Part shown: piece after piece, positions 51,084 through 57,923 of the stretch
How positions within the stretch are numbered: position 1 is the first letter of the stretch
Layout: every line of letters begins with the position of its first letter
Virus record (IMG/VR): IMGVR_UViG_3300033142_000461
Location: 1-60,825 of that record
Reading direction: 5' to 3' (one strand)
Source of the DNA: a virus
DNA length: 60,825 nucleotides
Translations under genes and position numbers: made by a program
The notes under the pieces: model-generated
What the model was told of the DNA's origin: nothing
What the model saw: only the letters and a program-made list of their open reading frames with translations
Database searches by the model: none

Positions 51084-51878
51084 ATGTTTGAAGAATGTAC
51101 AAGTAAGTCATTCGCTAACGGTAAAGTATACCTGCTTAAGGATGAGCAGGGTTACCCTATCGAAGTTACCGATACGTTTCTACCTTTCTACACAAAGGAT
51201 GCTGTAGGAAAGAATCAGAACGCCTTGGAAGATTATGACCTTGGTTCAAGAGATGAACGATGGATGGTAGGTGTTTCTACTATGAGCGGTTGTCCTGTAC
51301 GATGCAAGTTCTGTGCCACAGGCAAACTCAGAAAATCGAGAATGTTGACCGCTGGTGAGATTGTCAGACAAGTCGAGTTCGTTTTGGATAAGAATTTCTG
51401 TAAGATTCCTTCTGATGCTAAAGAGTTCAAGATTAACTATACCCGCATGGGAGAACCTTTCTTGAATATCGAGGCAGTTAAACAAGCAATCGATATCATC
51501 GATGAACGATATGGTGCTGAGAATGTTCATCACTATGTCAGCACTATTGGTATCGAAGGTGCCGACTTTAGTTGGATTAAAGAGAATGTAACCCTTCAAT
51601 TCAGTGTACACTCCTTTGATGAAGAGTATCGTGATTGGTTAATTCCTTATCGTAAAAAGATGAAAGTTTCTGAAATGGGTGATGTCAGAACTGATAGTAA
51701 ACTAAAGACCACCTTGAATATGACTATGCTTAGAGAAGAGGACTTTGATATTGTCAAGATGAAGCAATACTTTGACCCCAAAGAGTTCTTTATTAAGATT
51801 AGTCCTGTGAACCCAAACGATGTTGCTGAAGAGAATGGCATCTCGGATGGAATTATAACTCAACAAAACCTTGTATAG
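51084..51878 (+). CDS. RlmN/Cfr-like radical SAM protein
   Basis: A 264-residue radical-SAM enzyme with the cluster motif GCPVRCKFCATG (Cys70, Cys74, Cys77) and RMGEPFLNIEAVKQAI, both typical of the RlmN/Cfr methyltransferase branch. It is over 100 residues shorter than bacterial RlmN. I see no clear counterpart of the catalytic C-terminal cysteine near the end, so another reaction is possible. It is followed by a tiny gene and belongs to the NAD+ salvage block. Confidence 0.8.
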   Translation: MFEECTSKSFANGKVYLLKDEQGYPIEVTDTFLPFYTKDAVGKNQNALEDYDLGSRDERWMVGVSTMSGCPVRCKFCATGKLRKSRMLTAGEIVRQVEFVLDKNFCKIPSDAKEFKINYTRMGEPFLNIEAVKQAIDIIDERYGAENVHHYVSTIGIEGADFSWIKENVTLQFSVHSFDEEYRDWLIPYRKKMKVSEMGDVRTDSKLKTTLNMTMLREEDFDIVKMKQYFDPKEFFIKISPVNPNDVAEENGISDGIITQQNLV

Positions 51879-51888
51879 GAGAACAACT

Positions 51889-52029
51889 ATGGAAAATTCT
51901 GTAGAACAACACATCAAGAATCAACTTGATGGAGAAGGATATGACTACGCTGTGGCGATTGCCACCCAAGCAGAGATTGATGCTGGTGCTGCCTGTGGCC
52001 AATTGTCTATTATCGAAGAAAACTTGTAG
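51889..52029 (+). CDS. 46-residue acidic protein
   Basis: A 46-codon frame with a good TAGGAGAACAACT ribosome site. The product is acidic (MENSVEQHIKNQLDGEGYDY, then AACGQLS with one cysteine). It ends just before a terminator. No family is recognised. Confidence 0.6.
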   Translation: MENSVEQHIKNQLDGEGYDYAVAIATQAEIDAGAACGQLSIIEENL

Positions 52030-52032
52030 TTA

Positions 52033-52060
52033 AAATGCTCCCTTTATTGGGGGCATTTTT
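52033..52060 (+). terminator. rho-independent terminator after NAD+ block
   Basis: AATGCTCCC-TTTATT-GGGGGCATT stem followed by TTTGTTT. It closes the NAD+/radical-SAM transcript. Confidence 0.85.
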
Positions 52061-52070
52061 GTTTGTACTG

Positions 52071-52078
52071 TATAAATA
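52071..52078 (+). promoter_or_regulatory. T4-type late promoter
   Basis: Exact TATAAATA just after the terminator and upstream of early cassette F. It could drive the deoxyribonucleotidase gene and the capsid-targeted cluster late in infection. Confidence 0.75.
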
Positions 52079-52080
52079 TA

Positions 52081-52158
52081 ACTTATACCCATATAGAAAA
52101 CTTATGTGCTTAAGTGGTTGACTCCATTGGTCATACCTGTATAATTGGTACTTAACTG
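52081..52158 (+). promoter_or_regulatory. early promoter cassette, copy F (divergent)
   Basis: CTTATACCCATATAGAAA box, TTGACT (52118-52123), 16 bp, TATAAT (52140-52145). The leader lacks the TTGAGAGAG element, so this copy is the most diverged. Confidence 0.8.
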
Positions 52159-52173
52159 TGAGAACAAGAACAA

Positions 52174-52665
52174 ATGACGAAAATTAAAACTGTGTACCTT
52201 GATATGGACGGCGTTCTGGCTGACTTTGTTGCCGGATATAACAACATTTATGGTACGTTCAAGGAAGGCGATGTGGTGAGTGACGATTTCAAAGAGGGGT
52301 TCGCAAAGGACAACTTCTTCCGTTTCTTGCCTTTGATGCCGAACGCTAAGAAACTTGTGAAACTTCTTGAGACATATGATGTCAATATCGAGATTCTAAC
52401 CTCGGTTGGCAAATTCAACTCAAAAGATGTATCGGTTGACAAAGTAATGTGGCTCAAGAAGCACTTCCCACAATTAGTGTCAAAATTCAACTACGTGACT
52501 AAGAGTAATGACAAGGCCAGATGGGCCTCGGAAGACACTCTTCTTGTTGATGACCGTATCAAGTGTGTTGTCCCTTTTGAGAAGAAAGGCGGCAACGTGA
52601 TCCTATATAAGGCAAAGTCTTTCAGCGCAAATGCCAAGACTATCGATAAATTACTGAATAAATAA
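52174..52665 (+). CDS. 5'(3')-deoxyribonucleotidase-like HAD phosphatase
   Basis: A 163-residue HAD protein. Motif I is YLDMDGVLADF with Asp10 and Asp12, motif II-like EILTSVGK, and motif IV TLLVDDRIKC. This matches small 5' nucleotidases (NT5C type) found in phages. It would dephosphorylate nucleoside monophosphates. It is under early cassette F. Confidence 0.85.
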   Translation: MTKIKTVYLDMDGVLADFVAGYNNIYGTFKEGDVVSDDFKEGFAKDNFFRFLPLMPNAKKLVKLLETYDVNIEILTSVGKFNSKDVSVDKVMWLKKHFPQLVSKFNYVTKSNDKARWASEDTLLVDDRIKCVVPFEKKGGNVILYKAKSFSANAKTIDKLLNK

Positions 52666-52668
52666 ATA
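52657..52668 (+). promoter_or_regulatory. overlapping late-promoter-like octamers before the capsid-targeted cluster
   Basis: AATAAATAAATA contains two overlapping AATAAATA octamers (7 of 8 matches), 25-36 nt upstream of the first capsid-targeted gene. Confidence 0.5.
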
Positions 52669-52692
52669 GATATAACTATTAAGGGTATATCT

Positions 52693-52899
52693 ATGAGTAA
52701 AACAATTCAAGAATATTTGAACGAGGCATACGATGTCAAGTTCAAAGGTAAAGATACAACAATGGAAGTCAACTCGACTGTCCGTTCACTAATGTTCACC
52801 ATCAAAGACAAGAAAGGTGATATCCTTGGCTTTCATATGATCAAGGGTAAAGAAATCAAAGAACTACTAAAATACATCGATGACGAAATCGTTCTGTAG
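52693..52899 (+). CDS. capsid-targeted internal protein, cluster member 1
   Basis: A 68-residue protein beginning MSKTIQEYLNEA, with L-N-E/A cleavage after residue 11. The mature domain (VNSTVRSLMFTIKDKKGDIL) is a small beta-alpha fold. A TAAGGGTATATCT ribosome site precedes it. Its TAG overlaps the next GTG. It opens a run of consecutive head-targeted genes. Confidence 0.65.
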   Translation: MSKTIQEYLNEAYDVKFKGKDTTMEVNSTVRSLMFTIKDKKGDILGFHMIKGKEIKELLKYIDDEIVL

Positions 52900-53192
52900 T
52901 GAAATCATTCAAACAACATCTCAATGAAAAGATGAAGTGGGAACAGAAGTGGTACAAACACATGTACACTAATGTCCATTCTCCTAAACCACAAAAGATA
53001 TACTCTTATCATTCTCCTGATGGTAGATTCGATATTACCATATCCGGCGATTCCCCTACAGGTGTGCATAAACCAAACGATAAAAGAACTTATTGGATGG
53101 TGTGGGATAACGAGAATAAGAAACCTGGTATGGCTACAACATTCACAACCTATAAAAAGGCAATGAAGGCTGTAGAGGATAGATATTACTAG
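52899..53192 (+). CDS. capsid-targeted internal protein, cluster member 2
   Basis: A 97-residue protein starting at GTG (TAGTG overlap), beginning MKSFKQHLNEKMKW with an L-N-E/K site. The mature part has SYHSPDGRFDITISGD and KRTYWMVWDNENKKPG, a beta-rich domain. No family is recognised. Lys after the cut site departs from the A/S/G consensus. Confidence 0.6.
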   Translation: MKSFKQHLNEKMKWEQKWYKHMYTNVHSPKPQKIYSYHSPDGRFDITISGDSPTGVHKPNDKRTYWMVWDNENKKPGMATTFTTYKKAMKAVEDRYY

Positions 53193-53818
53193 TGTTAAAA
53201 TTTAAACAGTACATCTCTGAGAAGATATACAACTCACACAATATGGACTATAGTGTCCTTATGGGTGAGATAGTTGATGCTTCAAAGAAACTCGGTACAA
53301 CCTCTATTATATATAGGGGTTTTTCTACATCCGGCGCTGGCGGAATGATGAAGGTTACCAATGAACGAGAGGGATTCTATGGCTCACTTGATGACAACGC
53401 AAAACAATTACTTAAACAACTCGGTGTTAAGAATCCATACTTCGCGACCCGCAGCAAACTCAAAGCGGGTATGTTTGGTTCTGTCTACATCTTGGTACCC
53501 TCTGGCAAATTCTCTGCATATCAATCAAAATCCCACAGCGACCTGTTATCCGGATTCAGAGATACCGATGATGATATCAATACTATCGCAAAGACGTACC
53601 AGAAAACTCTGAAATCTGTTAACGATATGGAAATAATCTTTGATGGTAAAGAATACTATTTGATTGATATTGGTTGGGTCTTGAATAACATAGACCGTGG
53701 TAACAAGTTTCAGAAGTTTACCAAGGATAAGATAAATACATACAAAGATTTATACAATGCCCTTAAAAGTATTAAGTCATTCTATGATTGGAAAGAAAAA
53801 CAAAGAGAAAAGAAATGA
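53192..53818 (+). CDS. capsid-targeted protein, possible ADP-ribosyltransferase-like domain
   Basis: A 208-residue protein starting at GTG (TAGTG overlap), beginning MLKFKQYISEKIYN with I-S-E/K. The body has TSIIYRGFSTS with Arg42, YFATRSKLKAGMFGSVYILV and MEIIFDGKEYYLIDIGW. Arg, STS and a late Glu-containing strand recall the R-S-E class of ADP-ribosyltransferases, such as T4 Alt, which is packaged and injected. The E-x-E motif is not clear, so this is tentative. Confidence 0.5.
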   Translation: MLKFKQYISEKIYNSHNMDYSVLMGEIVDASKKLGTTSIIYRGFSTSGAGGMMKVTNEREGFYGSLDDNAKQLLKQLGVKNPYFATRSKLKAGMFGSVYILVPSGKFSAYQSKSHSDLLSGFRDTDDDINTIAKTYQKTLKSVNDMEIIFDGKEYYLIDIGWVLNNIDRGNKFQKFTKDKINTYKDLYNALKSIKSFYDWKEKQREKK

Positions 53819-54117
53819 AGTCATTTAAAACATTCAATGAGGCTGCAAAGGACGAATATAGTCTATATCATGATAGTCTCACGTCCGCTGTTCAAGAAGT
53901 TGAACGATTTGTGCAACGTAAAGGGTTCTCTATGGACGATGAAGAAGCCGCTGAGAGAATTGGTCTAGGTCCACGTAAACCTTCTAAAGGTAAGACAAAC
54001 AAGTACACATTGACTCTATACAAGAATGGTAAAGAACAACGCAAGGCGATTCATTTCCAAGTCTATAATCGTGGTACCAACAACAATACCTACGAACTCA
54101 ACGCTTACATTTCATAG
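53815..54117 (+). CDS. capsid-targeted internal protein, cluster member 4
   Basis: A 100-residue protein beginning MKSFKTFNEAAKDE. The ATG at 53815 overlaps the previous stop (ATGA) and begins exactly at the leader, so an in-frame TTG upstream is rejected. The mature domain has FVQRKGFSMDDEEAAERIGL and NKYTLTLYKNGKEQRKA, a basic domain seen in other phages without known function. Confidence 0.6.
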   Translation: MKSFKTFNEAAKDEYSLYHDSLTSAVQEVERFVQRKGFSMDDEEAAERIGLGPRKPSKGKTNKYTLTLYKNGKEQRKAIHFQVYNRGTNNNTYELNAYIS

Positions 54118-54126
54118 GATATCACG

Positions 54127-54375
54127 ATGAAAACAGTTAAAGAATTCTTGGCCGAAGGCAAATATCAACAACAATGGAAAAGAAAACCTATCAAGGTAGG
54201 TAAACTAGAACTTGTTGTTAATGATAATGACGTACACTCCATTGTTAAGAATGGAAAAGAAGTAGCGACATTTGCTTTCGACTCTGGTAGTGATTCGTTT
54301 TGGGTAACAGACAAAACAAAGAAAGGTCAGACATCATATGAAACAATTGACGATATAGTAAAGGCATACAAATGA
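54127..54375 (+). CDS. capsid-targeted internal protein, cluster member 5
   Basis: An 82-residue protein beginning MKTVKEFLAEGK with L-A-E/G cleavage after residue 10. The mature domain (GKLELVVNDNDVHSIVKNGK then SFWVTDKTKKGQTSYET) looks like a small strand-rich fold ending in a helix. It overlaps the next gene by ATGA. Confidence 0.65.
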   Translation: MKTVKEFLAEGKYQQQWKRKPIKVGKLELVVNDNDVHSIVKNGKEVATFAFDSGSDSFWVTDKTKKGQTSYETIDDIVKAYK

Positions 54376-54662
54376 AAACAGTAAAAGAATTTCTATCAGA
54401 AGCTGAAACTAAAGAGGATGTTGTATACCTATTCGTAGGGAAAAATCATCCCGGTTTGAGTGTATCGCCAGGAAAATACAAGATTGTGAATATAGTTAAA
54501 AAGTCTTCAAAGTTGTTTGAGGTAGAATTCAAGGCGAAAGGAAAATCAATATATTTTGATTCTGATGGGTCATTACCAAAAACACTAAAGATTAAGAACG
54601 GAGCAAATATGCCTGTTGGCATTGTAATGGCGCTTGGTATCTTGGAAAGGAGTATCAAATAA
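54372..54662 (+). CDS. capsid-targeted internal protein, cluster member 6
   Basis: A 96-residue protein beginning MKTVKEFLSEAETK with L-S-E/A cleavage after residue 10. The leader is nearly identical at DNA level to those of members 5 and of the gene at 2371. The mature part (VVYLFVGKNHPGLSVSPGKY) is strand-rich. No family is recognised. Confidence 0.65.
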   Translation: MKTVKEFLSEAETKEDVVYLFVGKNHPGLSVSPGKYKIVNIVKKSSKLFEVEFKAKGKSIYFDSDGSLPKTLKIKNGANMPVGIVMALGILERSIK

Positions 54663-55163
54663 ATGAAATCATTCAAACAGTATAACGAGGCCAAATTTGA
54701 TGGCATCAGCGGCGGAGAGAAAAATAATCCACTAAAGACTAAAAAGAAACTTGTTGTTAAAGTTGATGGATCTGATATTTTTGTTCCCTTAGATGATGAT
54801 GGTTTATGGTATCTACATACAGACGGAAAAGAACATTTCGGCGCAAATGCAAGACACAGTACAGGATATTTCAAAACAAAATCAGCTGCACAATCAGCAA
54901 TAAAGAAATATCAGAAATCTGGTATAAATGAGGCCAAAAGTAAACTATCCGTTGCATACGATGTAAAGGGATGGGAACTAGAGTTTGTAATGGGTGAACC
55001 TGTTTATATGAAGAAGAACAAAAAGGTTTCTGTGGCTTTTGATGACAACGGATATGTTGTTAGTAAGAAGAACAAGATGGGCAAATGGATTCATGGCGAA
55101 GCAGGTGTTCTACTTGGTAAAGGTGCCATTGATTTTGAAAAGGTTCTAAAAGGAATTAAATAG
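54663..55163 (+). CDS. two-part capsid-targeted protein (probable polyprotein)
   Basis: A 166-residue protein beginning MKSFKQYNEAKFDG. A second, perfect cleavage site I-N-E/A lies at residues 88-91. The part after it (SVAYDVKGWELEFVMG then KVSVAFDDNGYVVSKK) is homologous by eye to the mature domain of the head-targeted protein at 46567. gp21 could thus release two separate domains from one precursor. Its TAG overlaps the next GTG. Confidence 0.6.
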   Translation: MKSFKQYNEAKFDGISGGEKNNPLKTKKKLVVKVDGSDIFVPLDDDGLWYLHTDGKEHFGANARHSTGYFKTKSAAQSAIKKYQKSGINEAKSKLSVAYDVKGWELEFVMGEPVYMKKNKKVSVAFDDNGYVVSKKNKMGKWIHGEAGVLLGKGAIDFEKVLKGIK

Positions 55164-56053
55164 TGCATAGTTTCGAAGAATACATCACAACTCCTGAACA
55201 ACTTGACGAAAAGTTATTATTAATAAATCAAGGCAAACGTTACGGTCAGGTTGTGTTCCTTGCCGGCGGTGCTGGTTCAGGTAAAGGGTTTGCTTCTTCC
55301 AACTTTATGAACATTCACGACTACAAGGTACGTGATGTTGATGAAGTCAAGAGATTGTTCCTAAAAATCGCCAAAGAGAAGAACAAGTATCCAGAATTGA
55401 AAGGCCTGAACCTCAAGAATCCTAAAGATGTAAGCAAATTACATGACTTTATTGTTAAGATGGATTGGAAGAATAAGACAATGGGTAATATGATACAGCA
55501 GATGTCAAACCCTGAGACTCTTCCTAATATACTGTTTGATATAACATTGAAGAGACCATCATATGCGAATAAGGTTTTGCCTCAACTAATTGAACAAGGT
55601 TATAAACCAGAGAACATTCATCTTGTATGGGTTCTAACTGATTATAAGATTGCTGTACAACAGAACAGAGAAAGAGAACGTGTTGTACTTGATGATATAC
55701 TTCTTAATACACATGAAGGTGCTGCAAAGTCAATGTGGGATATTATCGGCAAAGGAAATTTACCAAAAGGTCTTAACGGCGGCATCTATGTCATTCTAAA
55801 CAACAAACAGAATACTATATTCTTCAAGAAAGATGATACAAAGGATTATCGCAAGTCGAAAGATGATGATTCAACAGAAGTCCGAAAAGGTTCTGGTTCA
55901 GGAAAGACGATCATTAAAGACTTCAAATATCTCGTCTACAAGAAACCGGGAAAGAAGGCTGAAACCTCAGCAAGAATCAAACTGCAACTATGGCAGTGGA
56001 TCACAACAAATATACCTATGACGAAAGACACCTCTACCATCTGGTGGTCGTAG
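55163..56053 (+). CDS. zeta-toxin-like P-loop kinase with capsid-targeting-like N-terminus
   Basis: A 296-residue protein starting at GTG (TAGTG). Walker A is LAGGAGSGKGF near residues 33-43, then RDVDEVKRLF and LVWVLTDYKIAVQQNRERER, the pattern of zeta-type kinases. The MHSFEEYITTPEQLDEK start resembles the cluster leaders but lacks a clean cut site. A basic linker precedes the C-terminus (KAETSARIKLQLWQWI). It may be an injected kinase; this is inference. Confidence 0.6.
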   Translation: MHSFEEYITTPEQLDEKLLLINQGKRYGQVVFLAGGAGSGKGFASSNFMNIHDYKVRDVDEVKRLFLKIAKEKNKYPELKGLNLKNPKDVSKLHDFIVKMDWKNKTMGNMIQQMSNPETLPNILFDITLKRPSYANKVLPQLIEQGYKPENIHLVWVLTDYKIAVQQNRERERVVLDDILLNTHEGAAKSMWDIIGKGNLPKGLNGGIYVILNNKQNTIFFKKDDTKDYRKSKDDDSTEVRKGSGSGKTIIKDFKYLVYKKPGKKAETSARIKLQLWQWITTNIPMTKDTSTIWWS

Positions 56054-56059
56054 AAACTC

Positions 56060-56088
56060 TTGACATCTCCAGCGTCAGCTGATAGGAT
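56060..56088 (+). promoter_or_regulatory. sigma70-type promoter
   Basis: TTGACA, 17 bp, TAGGAT, directly after the kinase stop. It drives the single small gene at 56113. Confidence 0.7.
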
Positions 56089-56112
56089 GGTGGTATAGAT
56101 TGGAGAAATATT

Positions 56113-56319
56113 ATGAAATTTACTGTTACACACTACGAAAAGTACGTTGAGGGTTCGACCACAACTACCTACAATTCTTTTGAAGAACTGGAGTCACGTT
56201 ACTCTATGATTCGTGATATGTACGAAGGAGACTCTGCGGAAGAACTGGTTGACGGTGAATCTGCTGAATACGTCTACGATATGTACATCGACCTAGTGGT
56301 TGAAGCTCACGACTCATAA
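56113..56319 (+). CDS. small acidic early protein
   Basis: A 68-residue acidic protein (VTHYEKYVEGSTTTTYNSFE, then DMYEGDSAEELVDGESAEYV). GGAGAAATATT is the ribosome site. It has its own promoter and is followed by early cassette G. No family is recognised; DNA mimicry could be considered from charge but is unsupported. Confidence 0.6.
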   Translation: MKFTVTHYEKYVEGSTTTTYNSFEELESRYSMIRDMYEGDSAEELVDGESAEYVYDMYIDLVVEAHDS

Positions 56320-56436
56320 GCCTCGCTTATACCCATATAGAAACATTCAGTGCTAAATCGTTGATTTAATTGACGAAAGTGGTTGACGGTGCCTCCGATT
56401 CCTGTATAATGGACGTATAAATTGAGTTGAGAGAGA
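56320..56436 (+). promoter_or_regulatory. early promoter cassette, copy G
   Basis: GCTTAT at 56325, box CATATAGAAACATTCAGTGC, TTGACG (56383-56388), 16 bp, TATAAT (56405-56410), leader AAATTGAGTTGAGAGAGAA. Confidence 0.92.
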
Positions 56437-56437
56437 A

Positions 56438-56689
56438 ATGATGAACAAGACGATTAATTGTTTTATTGACAACATGGGTTCGAATTTTTTACGTGAGCTC
56501 GTAGCGCAAACTGTTCCCGAAAAGACTGTTATTTTAAACGGTGATAAATGGTTTGATACTCGGACTGGCCGACCTACTATTTCAATTACTATTCTCGATT
56601 GTGATAAGTCTTTGTTTTCGAAGATAAAACAACGAAAATTTATCAAAGACTTGAAACTCACTGGCAACATTAAGAATTTCGGGGCATAA
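56438..56689 (+). CDS. hypothetical early protein
   Basis: An 83-residue basic protein (INCFIDNMGSNFLRELVAQT then LFSKIKQRKFIKDLKL), first in the cassette G operon right after the shared leader. Either of two adjacent ATGs could be used. No family is recognised. Confidence 0.65.
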   Translation: MMNKTINCFIDNMGSNFLRELVAQTVPEKTVILNGDKWFDTRTGRPTISITILDCDKSLFSKIKQRKFIKDLKLTGNIKNFGA

Positions 56690-56691
56690 TT

Positions 56692-56829
56692 ATGAAGAAG
56701 TCGGATATACAATCAGCAATCGATGAAGCACAAGAACGCATTTATTGGGCACAAGAGTCCGATAACGAATCAGAACTCGAAGAACTCTACAACGAACTAG
56801 ATAATCTGTATCGTCTTCTGGAGTCTTAA
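56692..56829 (+). CDS. 45-residue acidic helical protein
   Basis: A 45-codon frame starting 2 nt after the previous stop. The product is a single acidic helix pattern (KKSDIQSAIDEAQERIYWAQ then LEELYNELDNLYRLL), possibly a coiled coil. Operon position and spacing support it. Confidence 0.6.
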   Translation: MKKSDIQSAIDEAQERIYWAQESDNESELEELYNELDNLYRLLES

Positions 56830-56830
56830 T

Positions 56831-57034
56831 ATGAATACCGCAAAACTAAGAGACCAAGCACTATCGCTCCGTGACTCTCCTTCAACGTTTGATATGATAG
56901 AGGCCGTTACTTCTATGGTCGCTGCAGCGAATGAGATTGACCGTCTGCGAACCGAACTACAGATTTCAGAAAAGGAACGTAGTGATATGAGTTGGGCAAT
57001 AGATGGTCAACTCGGCCACCAAGGAGGTGCGTAA
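56831..57034 (+). CDS. hypothetical helical protein
   Basis: A 67-residue protein (KLRDQALSLRDSPSTFDMIE then ANEIDRLRTELQISEKERSD) with a coiled-coil-like second half. Resembles small phage proteins that begin with similar helices; no function known. Overlaps the next start by TAATG. Confidence 0.6.
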   Translation: MNTAKLRDQALSLRDSPSTFDMIEAVTSMVAAANEIDRLRTELQISEKERSDMSWAIDGQLGHQGGA

Positions 57035-57225
57035 TGGAAGAAGAAAAACGTTTAATGCATAAGACTGTCACTATTAAAAAGTATATTGGTGACCAGTACA
57101 ACGAAGAGGGTGTAATCAGAGGTTACGACCCCGCAAGCAAAAAATGGTGGGTGACCAATCTGAATATGCCTTATCAAGGCACAGTCTCAGCGTGGTTCTC
57201 CGAAGAGGAATTGATAGTAAAATGA
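57034..57225 (+). CDS. hypothetical early protein
   Basis: A 63-residue protein (MHKTVTIKKYIGDQYNEEGV then KKWWVTNLNMPYQGTVSAWF), beta-rich, perhaps a small SH3-like fold. The ATG at 57034 follows GGAGGTGCGTA. It overlaps the next gene by ATGA. Confidence 0.6.
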   Translation: MEEEKRLMHKTVTIKKYIGDQYNEEGVIRGYDPASKKWWVTNLNMPYQGTVSAWFSEEELIVK

Positions 57226-57449
57226 AAGAAATTCGATTAAACGGCATGACCTTTGTTGATGTTAAGTGGTACAACAATGTAGGCATCGTCACCGTACAGG
57301 AGGTCGTCACCGGCGGTACCAAACACTACATTGGTGTCTGCAAGAACGGAAACACCGAGGAAGACGATATCCGTAACATCATGGCATGGGGTTCTCGTTT
57401 CTATCCTGAGAGTTACGCCACATATCTACACGAACTTACTCCTAAGTGA
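57222..57449 (+). CDS. hypothetical early protein
   Basis: A 75-residue protein (MKEIRLNGMTFVDVKWYNNV then VTVQEVVTGGTKHYIGVCKN). Upstream in-frame codons are rejected because they lie over the previous gene. It ends the cassette G operon. Confidence 0.6.
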   Translation: MKEIRLNGMTFVDVKWYNNVGIVTVQEVVTGGTKHYIGVCKNGNTEEDDIRNIMAWGSRFYPESYATYLHELTPK

Positions 57450-57564
57450 TAAGTCCTGCTTATATGTCTATAAGCACAATCATTTCAAATACTTACGTTA
57501 GCTGGTTGACGGTGGTACCAAGACCTGTATAATGATCCGTACCGATTGAGAAAAGAGAGAGAGA
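57450..57564 (+). promoter_or_regulatory. early promoter cassette, copy H
   Basis: Palindrome GCTTAT-N6-ATAAGC (57458-57475), box ACAATCATTTCAAATACTTA, TTGACG (57506-57511), 16 bp, TATAAT (57528-57533), leader ending GAGAGAGAGA. Confidence 0.92.
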
Positions 57565-57568
57565 AATC

Positions 57569-57730
57569 ATGAGAGAATATATCGCGTTTTACAAGAACAA
57601 AAAGATCGAAGTGTCGGCCGAGACTATTTATTCTGCTCAGTGCAAAGCTGCTGAGATTTTCAAAGCAAAGAAAAGTTACGATGTGAATGTTGTGCTTTGT
57701 GATGTTCCTGTTGACCCTGCTTCACTTTAG
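57569..57730 (+). CDS. conserved 53-residue phage protein
   Basis: A 53-codon frame directly after the cassette H leader. The product (MREYIAFYKNKKIEVSAETI then AAEIFKAKKSYDVNVVL) matches a small protein I recognise across many tailed phages, of unknown function. Position as the first cassette H gene supports early expression. Confidence 0.75.
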   Translation: MREYIAFYKNKKIEVSAETIYSAQCKAAEIFKAKKSYDVNVVLCDVPVDPASL

Positions 57731-57739
57731 AGAGTTATT

Positions 57740-57922
57740 ATGAACGATATGAAACTTAAATTAGATGACCCAGTTCATGTATTCGATATGACCGGTAAAA
57801 TGAAGAAGACTGCTCATTACGCAGGCACTCCTCATGATAAACCAATGGTATGGTCTGATGGTAAAACATCACATACCGGGCAACATGCGGAAATCGTATT
57901 TCGTGTAGAGAAAATTAATTAA
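57740..57922 (+). CDS. hypothetical early protein
   Basis: A 60-residue protein (LDDPVHVFDMTGKMKKTAHY then TSHTGQHAEIVFRV), beta-rich. It begins MNDMKL like the next gene, suggesting a duplicated translation start. No family is recognised. Confidence 0.6.
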   Translation: MNDMKLKLDDPVHVFDMTGKMKKTAHYAGTPHDKPMVWSDGKTSHTGQHAEIVFRVEKIN

Positions 57923-57923
57923 T

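Noticed and set aside
53788-53814. In-frame TTG start upstream of the 53815 gene
   Set aside because: The capsid-targeting leader begins at the ATG, which also overlaps the preceding stop codon.
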